A stretch of DNA of 64,000 nt from Paraburkholderia ferrariae NBRC 106233 (GTDB lineage Bacteria > Pseudomonadota > Gammaproteobacteria > Burkholderiales > Burkholderiaceae): NCBI RefSeq assembly GCF_000685035.1, contig NZ_BAYB01000002.1, positions 62,001 through 126,000 of the forward strand, in the 5' to 3' direction. The notes below the pieces were generated by a model, which was not told the origin of the DNA, ran no database searches, and worked only from the letters and a program-made list of their open reading frames with translations. This document shows positions 15,523 through 22,729 of this stretch, one piece after another. The position numbers and the translations under genes were made by a program. How positions within the stretch are numbered: position 1 is the stretch's first letter; each line of letters starts with the position of its first letter.

Positions 15523-16109
15523 GTTGTTCACGGGTTCCCAGGCGACAGGCGGTGGAGCGTTGGGCTACCGTTTGCCGCACGCCGCGTCCATTGTGTTCCG
15601 CCGTTACATGGGGGTAGATCCGGGGGTAACCGAACAGCGCCACATTGACCAATCCCATACTGGGCGGGCCTGGGCGCCCACAATGCGAATCCGACCCGGC
15701 CCACCAAGTACCTAACCCTGATTTAACCCGGGGGAAGCAATCCCTTGAGTGCCTCCTTTCCATTTCATCGGGGCAGTGCCGCCACATTGATGGAAATACT
15801 CAGGATTCCAAATGACTTGGTTTTCATCGGCCTTGGGGGCGGAGCAGGTTGTCGATCGCTATCTGGGCCGATTGCTCGAGGTATCGCGCAGAATATCGGA
15901 AAAGCTATAATGCGGCGCGAATCTGCGGGTTGGTCATGCATCGTCACGTAGTTCGCTGATGACCTCGATCGTGAGGCTGGGCTGATTGCCGACGTGACGG
16001 ATGTGACAAATACGGCGGAGACGCTCCACGCGAAATCGCGGGAGTTCCTCATGTGGACGAGTTCATGTTGGAGCGTCCCATATTTAGATAGGATGACTTA
16101 TCGTAATGG

Positions 16110-16131
16110 CTCGGCTGCCGAGGGCTTTTTT
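16110..16131 (+). terminator. Intrinsic-terminator-like hairpin with T-run
   Basis: CTCGG-CTG-CCGAG is followed by GGC and six T on the plus strand. It ends just before the 3' end of the minus-strand gene at 16159. It is the only classical terminator in this gene-poor stretch. Confidence 0.5.
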
Positions 16132-16158
16132 ACGGAAACTCGCACACATGGATGCCGT

Positions 16159-16440
16159 TCATGTAGCGGACAGAAGCGAGCGGGCCTGTTTAAGAAGTGC
16201 ATGCGACGCGGCGAACTCATTACGTCCGGCCATAGTAAGTGCGGCGTCGCCGGTGCGCGCGAAAAGCTCGTCGTCGGAAGTTCGGCTGGCATTCAAACCG
16301 GGACCAGGTTGGTCGAACTGGCGAAAGAACGCGAGCATTTCGAAGGCATCAAACCGCCAGTCTTCAGGTCCAGCCTTGGCCAGAATTTCGGCGGCGGCTG
16401 CCAGTTGCCGTGAGGCTGCGAGGAATTTGGTGCGCTCCAC
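16159..16440 (-). CDS. Small hypothetical protein (93 aa)
   Basis: A 93-residue soluble, Ala-rich, largely helical protein that begins (GTG start) MERTKFLAASRQLAAAAEIL and ends LLKQARSLLSAT. GAGGAG lies 6 bp before the GTG, which supports a true start. Composition and codon pattern look coding, unlike the surrounding frames. No domain is recognised. The next gene upstream on this strand is the MarR regulator at 16541-17017, 100 bp away. Confidence 0.6.
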   Translation of the reverse strand: MERTKFLAASRQLAAAAEILAKAGPEDWRFDAFEMLAFFRQFDQPGPGLNASRTSDDELFARTGDAALTMAGRNEFAASHALLKQARSLLSAT

Positions 16441-16540
16441 GATGATCTCCTCATAAGTTGCAGTCGGCTGATCCGTTGTGCGCGCTTGGCTTCGGCCTCG
16501 TAATCAGTGTGCTTGGGTCATGCACTCCCGGTGAAGTGGG

Positions 16541-17017
16541 CTATGCCCTGAGCGGCGCCCGGCTCTGCTCATTGTTCAGGTGAACGAATTTTCTCAGCAG
16601 CCTCATCAGATCGAGTGCATCCTTCTCGCCCATCCCTTCGAAGAGCCCGTCGCGCAGATCGCGCACCGACGGCATCAAACTGGCAAGCAATGCGTTGCCC
16701 TCGGGGGTCAGTGACAGGCGACGCTGCCGCCGCGGCAAGATTTCCCGCACGATCCATCCCTTGGCCTCCAGGCGCGCAGCAATGTCGGCCGTGGTCGAGG
16801 TATCGAGCGCGACCTTTTGCGCAAGCGTCACCTGGTCCAGGCCGGGACATTCGTCGAGCATGCGCAGCACGGCGTATTGCACCGGGGTGACGTCACGCCC
16901 GAGCTTTTCGTAAAACATGGCGACGGCGATCTGATGCGCGCGGCGGATCAGATGGCCGGGTTCTTCGTAGAGGTCTAGGGGCGGACGCGTTGCGCCGGCG
17001 GCATTCGGTTTCTTCAT
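16541..17017 (-). CDS. MarR-family regulator of the vanillate genes (probable)
   Basis: A 158-residue MarR protein (start MKKPNAAG at 17017; longer in-frame starts run into the promoter). The winged HTH is visible as GLDQVTLAQKVALDTSTTAD with IAARLEAKGWIVREILPRRQ and RRLSLTPEG in the wing. It is divergent from vanAB, and a 33-bp near-palindrome fills the gap between them, so it most likely represses vanAB and itself and is relieved by vanillate or a related aromatic acid. The regulatory target is inferred from position. Confidence 0.85.
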   Translation of the reverse strand: MKKPNAAGATRPPLDLYEEPGHLIRRAHQIAVAMFYEKLGRDVTPVQYAVLRMLDECPGLDQVTLAQKVALDTSTTADIAARLEAKGWIVREILPRRQRRLSLTPEGNALLASLMPSVRDLRDGLFEGMGEKDALDLMRLLRKFVHLNNEQSRAPLRA

Positions 17018-17118
17018 GGCAAGAGCGGGCGGGTAGTCGTCGGGTTTGCTGCTTGAGTGGCGGGTCGGCCCGTTGCGGGAAAACCAGTATACCGCCGTCC
17101 TTGTCGGCACCTTATTCA

Positions 17119-17151
17119 TTCCGTACACTGAATTACATTCAGTACACGGAA
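17119..17151. promoter_or_regulatory. 33-bp near-palindromic operator between marR and vanA
   Basis: TTCCGTACACTGAAT (17119-17133) and ATTCAGTACACGGAA (17137-17151) are complementary at 13 of 15 positions around TAC. Its size and location fit a MarR-dimer operator covering the divergent promoters. Confidence 0.6.
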
Positions 17152-17224
17152 TATGCGACTGACGCGCGGGTGCCGTTCAGGGTTCGCCAAACCGTACAGA
17201 GACCAGGAAAAGGAGGCGAAGGCG

Positions 17225-18304
17225 ATGTTTTTGAAGAATGCGTGGTACGTGGCGTGCACGCCTGATGAAATCGACGGCAAGCCGCTTGGCCGCAAGATTT
17301 GCGGCGAGTCGATCGTTTTCTATCGCGGGGAGGGAGGCGCGGTGGTCGCCCTGGAGGACTTCTGTCCGCACCGCGGTGCGCCGCTTTCCCTCGGGTTTGT
17401 CCGCGACGGGCGGCTCGTTTGCGGCTATCACGGGCTGGAGATGGGCTGCGACGGCAAGGCTTCGAGCATGCCGGGCCAGCGGGTTGGCGGCTTCCCGCCG
17501 GTCAGGCGCTATGCGGCGCTTGAGCGATACGGGTTTGTCTGGGTATGGCCCGGCGACGCGTCGCAGGCCGACCCGGCGAAGCTCCATCCGCTGCCGTGGG
17601 CGGAGGACCCGGCATGGGCTTACGGTGGCGGCCTCTATCACATCCGCTGCGACTACCGGCTCATGATCGACAACCTCATGGACCTCACGCACGAGACTTA
17701 TGTCCACGCGAGCAGCATCGGCCAGAAGGAAATCGACGAGGCGCCGCCGAAGACCGTGAGCCAGGGCGATGAAGTCGTCACGAGCCGCTTCATGCACAAC
17801 ATCAGCGCGCCGCCTTTCTGGCAAATGGCGCTGCGCGGCAACGGACTGGCCGATGACGTACCGGTCGACCGCTGGCAGATCTGCCGTTTCACGCCGCCGA
17901 GCCACGTCATGATCGAGGTCGGGGTGGCGCACGCGGGGCATGGCGGCTACGACGCGCCGGCCGGGCGCAAGGCGTCGTCGGTCGTCGTCGATTTCATCAC
18001 GCCGGAAACGGAAACGTCGATCTGGTATTTCTGGGGGATGGCGCGCAACTTCCAGCCCGACGATACGGATCTCACCGCCCGCATACGCGAGGGGCAAGGG
18101 AAGATCTTCGCCGAGGACCTGGAGATGCTCGAACGCCAGCAGCAGAACCTGCTGGCGTGGCCCGAGCGCTCGCTGCTCAAGCTCAACATCGATGCGGGCG
18201 GCGTGCTTTCCCGCAAGGTTATCGACCGCCTGCTGGTCGAAGAGCGTGGGCAGCCGGCCGGACGCACGATTGTGCCGATCACCGCTGTGAAGGAGTCCTC
18301 ATGA
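17225..18304 (+). CDS. vanA: Vanillate O-demethylase, oxygenase subunit
   Basis: A 359-residue Rieske non-haem iron oxygenase. The Rieske centre is CPHRGAPLS with CGYHG near the N terminus, and the mononuclear iron site is in LMDLTHETYVH. The short N terminus (MFLKNAWYVACTPDEI) and length are typical of VanA. ATG 17225 is used because AGGAGG precedes it. It would demethylate vanillate to protocatechuate and formaldehyde, taking electrons from VanB, whose start overlaps its stop (ATGA). It follows the MarR operator. The substrate is inferred from family and the ferulate genes downstream; other methoxylated aromatics are possible. Confidence 0.92.
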   Translation: MFLKNAWYVACTPDEIDGKPLGRKICGESIVFYRGEGGAVVALEDFCPHRGAPLSLGFVRDGRLVCGYHGLEMGCDGKASSMPGQRVGGFPPVRRYAALERYGFVWVWPGDASQADPAKLHPLPWAEDPAWAYGGGLYHIRCDYRLMIDNLMDLTHETYVHASSIGQKEIDEAPPKTVSQGDEVVTSRFMHNISAPPFWQMALRGNGLADDVPVDRWQICRFTPPSHVMIEVGVAHAGHGGYDAPAGRKASSVVVDFITPETETSIWYFWGMARNFQPDDTDLTARIREGQGKIFAEDLEMLERQQQNLLAWPERSLLKLNIDAGGVLSRKVIDRLLVEERGQPAGRTIVPITAVKESS

Positions 18305-19275
18305 GCGATGCGTCATTGACAGCATTGACAGTCGAGGTCGTACGCAAGTGGGACGAGGCGCACGGCATTTGCGGCTTCGAACTGCGGCGTCCCGACCGCG
18401 CGCCGCTGCCCGGCTTCAGCGCCGGCGCCCATATCGACGTGCATCTGCCCGGCGGGCTCGTGCGCCAATACTCGCTTTGCGGCAGTCCGGCGCGCAACGA
18501 CTGCTACGAAATCGCGGTGCTGCGCGACGAACATGGCCGAGGCGGATCGATGGCGATTCACGACCGCGTGCAGCAAGGCGATCTGCTTCGTATCGGCGTG
18601 CCGCGCAACCTCTTTACACTCGATGCACAGGCGGGCCGGCACCTGTTGCTCGCGGGCGGCATCGGCGTGACGCCAATCCTGTCCATGGCCGAACAGCTGG
18701 CCTGTGCGGGCGCGCCGTTCGAGATGCATTACTGCACGCGTTCGCGCGAAAAGACCGCGTTTGTGGAGCGGCTGGCCCGCGCTGCGTTTCGCGACCACGT
18801 TCAGTTCCACTTCGACGATGCCGGTGCCGGACAGTCGCTCGATATCGCCGCGGTGCTCGCGGCGGCCCCGGCGCAAACCCACCTTTACGTATGTGGCCCG
18901 CGCGGTTTCATGGAGGCAGTGCTGGCCGAGGCCCGCATGCAGGGTTGGGCCGAGCACAGACTGCACTATGAGTTCTTTGCTGGCGCGCCTGCGGACCCAG
19001 GCGCGGAGACGGCATTCCAGGTGCGCATCGCGAGCAGCGGCGCATCGATCGTGGTGCCGCCCGGATGCTCGGTGGTCGAGGCGCTCGCTCGAGCCGGCGT
19101 GGAGGTGTTGACGTCGTGCGAACAGGGCGTGTGCGGTACGTGCATGACCCGGGTGCTCGAAGGGCACCCCGATCACCGGGATACCTATCTGACCGATGAG
19201 GAGAAGCTCGCGGGCGAGTACTTCCTGCCGTGCTGTTCGCGCTCCAGATCTCCCGTTCTCGTGCTCGATCTCTAA
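18301..19275 (+). CDS. vanB: Vanillate O-demethylase, reductase subunit
   Basis: A 324-residue class IA oxygenase reductase. The order is a flavin domain (RQYSLCG for FMN), an NADH domain (LLLAGGIGVTPILSM) and a C-terminal plant-type [2Fe-2S] domain (CEQGVCGTC plus a distal Cys in FLPCCSRS). It transfers electrons from NADH to VanA. Start ATG 18301 overlaps the vanA stop, so translation is coupled. After it, 255 bp separate it from the coniferyl/ferulate genes, which have their own promoter region. Confidence 0.92.
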   Translation: MSDASLTALTVEVVRKWDEAHGICGFELRRPDRAPLPGFSAGAHIDVHLPGGLVRQYSLCGSPARNDCYEIAVLRDEHGRGGSMAIHDRVQQGDLLRIGVPRNLFTLDAQAGRHLLLAGGIGVTPILSMAEQLACAGAPFEMHYCTRSREKTAFVERLARAAFRDHVQFHFDDAGAGQSLDIAAVLAAAPAQTHLYVCGPRGFMEAVLAEARMQGWAEHRLHYEFFAGAPADPGAETAFQVRIASSGASIVVPPGCSVVEALARAGVEVLTSCEQGVCGTCMTRVLEGHPDHRDTYLTDEEKLAGEYFLPCCSRSRSPVLVLDL

Positions 19276-19456
19276 CGTTTGCGAAAGCTGCCACCTTGGC
19301 CGGATGCCCGTGCGATTGGGGCGGCACGCCTTTGGCCGATCGCTGGGGACCCGCCAATCTGCCGTTGATGCACGCGCGCATGTGCCGGGCTTGCAGGGCG
19401 GCCAAATCGCACCCGGATCACTGCGGGTTTTCCATGGGGCAATGCCGCTTGAAAAA

Positions 19457-19493
19457 ATACTTATACGATGTAACTATTATGGTGTAAAAGTAT
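19457..19493. promoter_or_regulatory. Promoter region of the calA-vdh-ech operon with inverted repeat
   Basis: ATACTTATAC (19457-19466) and GTGTAAAAGTAT (19482-19493) form an imperfect inverted repeat in an unusually A/T-rich patch about 40 bp before calA. It is a candidate promoter/operator of the ferulate operon, perhaps for the MarR protein at 24947-25426. Confidence 0.4.
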
Positions 19494-19530
19494 CGAGCGG
19501 CATTCGACCGAAACCAAGGAGACAAGCGCA

Positions 19531-20298
19531 ATGACCCTGCACGGCAAGACCCTGATCGTGACCGGCGTGGCGTCCGGCATCGGCGCCGAGACCGCACGAC
19601 TCGCGAGATTTCACGGCGCGCGCGTGATCGGCGTGGATCGTCAGCCCGTCAACCTGTCGCTCGACGCGTTTCATCAGGCCGATCTTGGCGATCCTGCCGC
19701 GATCGACGCACTGGTCGCGAGCCTTCCCGGCCGCGTGGACGCGCTGGCCAATATCGCGGGCGTGCCGGGCACGGCCCCGGTCGATAGCGTGGCGCGCGTG
19801 AATTACCTGGGTCTGCGCCATCTCAGCGAAGCGCTGCTACCCCGCATCGCGCCGGGCGGCAGCGTGATCAACATCGCGTCGATCCTGGGCGCGGAGTGGC
19901 CGCAACGGCTCGAACTGCACCGCGAGCTGGCGGATACCGCCGGATTCGAGGCGGGCGCGCAATGGCTCGACGCACATCCGGTGCCGCAGGCCACCTGCTA
20001 CCCGTATTTCAAGGAAGCGCTGATCGTCTGGAGCGCGCGCCGCTCGCGGGACTGGTTCGCGCGCCATTCGGTGCGCGTCAACAGCGTCGCCCCCGGCCCC
20101 GTCTTCACGCCGATTCTCGGCGACTTCGTCGCGATGCTCGGACCCGAGCGCGTCGCGGCCGACGCCGCGAAGATGAAGCGGCCCGCCTACGCCGACGAGG
20201 TCGCCGAGGCTATCGTGTTTCTTGCTTCCGATTCCGCACGCTGGATCAACGGCGTGAATCTGCCCGTCGATGGCGGGCTGGCCGCCACGGCAATCTGA
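19531..20298 (+). CDS. calA: Coniferyl-alcohol dehydrogenase-like SDR
   Basis: A 255-residue short-chain dehydrogenase. The NAD site is TGVASGIGAETARLA, NIAG follows, and the catalytic Tyr-Lys pair is in CYPYFKEAL (YxxxK). AAGGAG lies 9 bp upstream of the ATG. Length, the long insert before the catalytic Tyr (LGAEWPQRLELHRELADT) and linkage to vdh/ech match coniferyl-alcohol dehydrogenases of ferulate-degrading bacteria, which oxidise coniferyl alcohol to coniferyl aldehyde. It is the first gene of an operon with vdh 36 bp downstream. The family is certain; the exact substrate is likely but inferred. Confidence 0.82.
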   Translation: MTLHGKTLIVTGVASGIGAETARLARFHGARVIGVDRQPVNLSLDAFHQADLGDPAAIDALVASLPGRVDALANIAGVPGTAPVDSVARVNYLGLRHLSEALLPRIAPGGSVINIASILGAEWPQRLELHRELADTAGFEAGAQWLDAHPVPQATCYPYFKEALIVWSARRSRDWFARHSVRVNSVAPGPVFTPILGDFVAMLGPERVAADAAKMKRPAYADEVAEAIVFLASDSARWINGVNLPVDGGLAATAI

Positions 20299-20334
20299 GC
20301 AGGCCCCATCCAATTACTACGGGAGACATTCGTC

Positions 20335-21807
20335 ATGAACAATCCGTCCGGCTTCTCGCTCGCCAACGCCGATACGTGGCGCGGCGCGATCTTTAACGGA
20401 GACTGGGTCAGCGTGCCCGGCCTGCTGGAAGTCGTCGAACCGGCTAGCGGCCGGCCGCTGCATCAGGTCGGGAAGGCCACGCCCGAGGACGTTGCGGTCG
20501 CCGTGAAATCGGCACGCGCAGCGCAGCGTGCATGGGCTGCCACACCGCCACGTGAGCGGGCCGCCGTGTTTCATCGCGCCGCAGCGATCTTGCAGGAGCA
20601 TGCAGGTGCCGCTGCCACGCTGATTGCGCGCGAAACCGGCGCCATCCTGGCGAAGGGCGAGCATGAGGTGCGCGAGGCGATCGTGCTGCTGCAGCGCGCC
20701 GCGGCGATGCCGCTGGAAGCCAACGGCCGGGTGCTGCCGAGCGCGCCGGGCCGGCTCAGCATTGCGCGCCAGTTGCCGCTTGGCGTAATCGGGGTGATTT
20801 CGCCGTTCAATTTCCCGCTCGTACTGTCGCTGCGCTCGGCGGCACCGGCGCTTGCCGTCGGCAACGCGGTGGTGGTCAAGCCCGATCCGCGCACGCCCTA
20901 CGCCGGCGGCTTCGTGATCGCCGAAGTGCTGGCCGCCGCAGGTTTGCCGAAGGGTTTGCTGCACGTCCTGCCGGGCGGCGCGGATGTCGGGCAGGCGCTG
21001 GTCGAGGCGCCCGGCGTGCCGATGCTCGCGTTCACCGGTTCGACCACTGCCGGCCGCAAGATCGGCGAACTGGCGGGGCGTCATCTGAAGAAGGTGTCGC
21101 TGGAGCTGGGCGGCAAGAATTCGCTGATCGTGCTCGACGATGCCGATCTCGACAAGGCGGTCTCGGCGATCGCGTTCGGTGCGTGGTTCCATCAAGGGCA
21201 GATCTGCATGGCGACCGGCCGGGTGCTGGCTCATCGCCGCATCGCGGCGGAGCTCACGCGCCGTCTTGCCGACAAGGCGCGCAACCTGCCCGTTGGCGAT
21301 CCGGCCGTGGCACAAGTGGCGCTCGGCCCGATCATCGACCGGCGGCAGTTGCAGAACGTCGTCGACATCGTTGGCGCGTCGGTGGCGGCGGGCGCCGTGG
21401 TCGAGGCGGGCGCCACGCACGAGGGGCTTTTCTATATGCCGACCGTGCTGTCCAACGTGAAGCCAGGCATGCGTGCATTCGACGAAGAGATCTTCGGGCC
21501 CGTCGCGAGTGTGATTGCATTCGATACCGACGACGAAGCCGTCGAGCTGGCCAACCACACCGAATACGGTTTGTCGGCGGGCGTGATCTCGGCTTCGGTG
21601 GGCCGCGCCATGGCACTCGGCGAACGGCTCCATACAGGGTTGCTGCACATTAACGACCAGACCGTCGCCGACGAGGTGATCAATCCGTTCGGCGGCACCG
21701 GCGCCTCGGGCAATGGCACCAGCGTGGGCGGCCCTGCCGACTGGGAGCAGTACACGCACTGGCAATGGGTGACGGTCAAAGAGACCGTGCCGCAGTATCC
21801 ATTCTGA
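20335..21807 (+). CDS. vdh: Vanillin dehydrogenase (aldehyde dehydrogenase family)
   Basis: A 490-residue NAD-dependent aldehyde dehydrogenase. Visible landmarks are ISPFNFPLVLSLRS (cofactor loop), FTGSTTAGRKIGE, the catalytic Glu in LELGGKNS and the catalytic Cys in GQICMATGR, plus FGPVASV. The sequence resembles the benzaldehyde/vanillin dehydrogenase branch. It lies between calA and the feruloyl-CoA hydratase/lyase, whose product is vanillin, so oxidation of vanillin to vanillate is its likely job. It may also oxidise coniferyl aldehyde. A hairpin follows its stop. Confidence 0.88.
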   Translation: MNNPSGFSLANADTWRGAIFNGDWVSVPGLLEVVEPASGRPLHQVGKATPEDVAVAVKSARAAQRAWAATPPRERAAVFHRAAAILQEHAGAAATLIARETGAILAKGEHEVREAIVLLQRAAAMPLEANGRVLPSAPGRLSIARQLPLGVIGVISPFNFPLVLSLRSAAPALAVGNAVVVKPDPRTPYAGGFVIAEVLAAAGLPKGLLHVLPGGADVGQALVEAPGVPMLAFTGSTTAGRKIGELAGRHLKKVSLELGGKNSLIVLDDADLDKAVSAIAFGAWFHQGQICMATGRVLAHRRIAAELTRRLADKARNLPVGDPAVAQVALGPIIDRRQLQNVVDIVGASVAAGAVVEAGATHEGLFYMPTVLSNVKPGMRAFDEEIFGPVASVIAFDTDDEAVELANHTEYGLSAGVISASVGRAMALGERLHTGLLHINDQTVADEVINPFGGTGASGNGTSVGGPADWEQYTHWQWVTVKETVPQYPF

Positions 21808-21817
21808 GTCAAGACGA

Positions 21818-21837
21818 AGCGCCCGCGCACGGGCGCT
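21818..21837. terminator. 8-bp hairpin between vdh and ech
   Basis: AGCGCCCG and CGGGCGCT form a perfect 8-bp stem with a CGCA tetraloop 10 bp after the vdh stop. It lies inside an operon, so it may attenuate or protect mRNA rather than fully terminate. Confidence 0.45.
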
Positions 21838-21874
21838 GCGATCGACATTTTCACTATTTGATAAGGTATGCAAA

Positions 21875-22711
21875 ATGAGCAGTCAGGCAGAACAGCAAAC
21901 GGTCGTTTTCAGCATCGAGGATGGCGTGGCATGGGTCCGCTTCAATCGCCCGGAAAAGCGCAACGCAATGAGCCCGCAACTGAACCGGCGCATGATGGAG
22001 GTGCTCGACGAACTGGAGTTTCATCCCGATGTCGGCGTGCTCGTTCTGACCGGCGAAGGCTCCGCGTGGACGGCCGGCATGGACCTCCAGGAGTACTTCC
22101 GCGATACCGAAGCGCACGGCCTCAAGGGTACGCGCAAGGCCCAGCGCGAGAGCTACGGCTGGTGGCGCCGCCTGCGCTGGTATCAGAAGCCCACGATCGC
22201 GATGATCAACGGCTGGTGTTTCGGCGGCGGCTACGGTCCCCTCTTTGCCTGCGATCTCGCGTTCTGCGCAGAGGAAGCGCGCTTCGGCCTTTCGGAAATC
22301 AACTGGGGCATTCTGCCGGGCGGTGGCGCGTCGAAAGTCGCAGCGGAGCTGCTGTCGTTCCGCCGCGCGATGTATCACGCCATGCTTGGAGAAAACATCG
22401 ACGGACGCAAGGCGGAAGAATGGGGCCTTGTGAACGAGGCGGTTCCCGCCGCGCAACTGCGTGCACGCGTGGTCGAAGTGGCGCAGGCGCTGCTCGAAAA
22501 GAACCCGGTTGCCTTGAAGGCGACCAAGGACGCGGTCCGCCGGGTGCGCGAGATGACCTACGATAATGCCGAGGATTTCCTCGTGCGCGCCCAGGAGGCG
22601 GCGAACAGCTTCGATGACGATGGCCGCAAGGAAGGCCTCAGGCAGTTTCTCGACGACAAGACCTACAAGCCCGGTCTCGGCACCTACGATGCGACCCGGC
22701 AGCGCGCGTAA
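21875..22711 (+). CDS. ech: Feruloyl-CoA hydratase/lyase (enoyl-CoA hydratase family)
   Basis: A 278-residue crotonase-fold enzyme. RPEKRNAMS and GMDLQEYFRD form the CoA pocket; WYQKPTIAMINGWCFGGGYG and FGLSEINWGILPGGG carry the oxyanion hole and catalytic region typical of p-hydroxycinnamoyl-CoA hydratase/lyases rather than fatty-acid hydratases. It hydrates feruloyl-CoA and cleaves it to vanillin and acetyl-CoA. Its neighbours, vdh upstream and the acyl-CoA synthetase 18 bp downstream, are the enzymes before and after it in that route. Confidence 0.92.
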   Translation: MSSQAEQQTVVFSIEDGVAWVRFNRPEKRNAMSPQLNRRMMEVLDELEFHPDVGVLVLTGEGSAWTAGMDLQEYFRDTEAHGLKGTRKAQRESYGWWRRLRWYQKPTIAMINGWCFGGGYGPLFACDLAFCAEEARFGLSEINWGILPGGGASKVAAELLSFRRAMYHAMLGENIDGRKAEEWGLVNEAVPAAQLRARVVEVAQALLEKNPVALKATKDAVRRVREMTYDNAEDFLVRAQEAANSFDDDGRKEGLRQFLDDKTYKPGLGTYDATRQRA

Positions 22712-22729
22712 GCGCAGGAGCGAGCCGAC

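Larger units (their letters stand above)
15287..16158. other. Gene-poor region, probably decayed sequence
   Basis: About 870 bp with no supported gene. It has short broken frames on both strands, a perfect 16-bp palindrome GTCGCAAGCTTGCGAC (15507-15522), a 33-codon frame at 15812-15910 (MTWFSSALGAEQVVDRYLGR at its start) with a weak AGGA upstream, and an intrinsic-terminator-like hairpin (16110-16131) facing plus. The terminator implies that something on the plus strand is or was transcribed here. Confidence 0.4.

Noticed and set aside
20317..21873. 518-codon frame opposite vanillin dehydrogenase
   Set aside because: Arg/His/Ala-rich shadow without motifs; vdh has catalytic Cys and Glu motifs.
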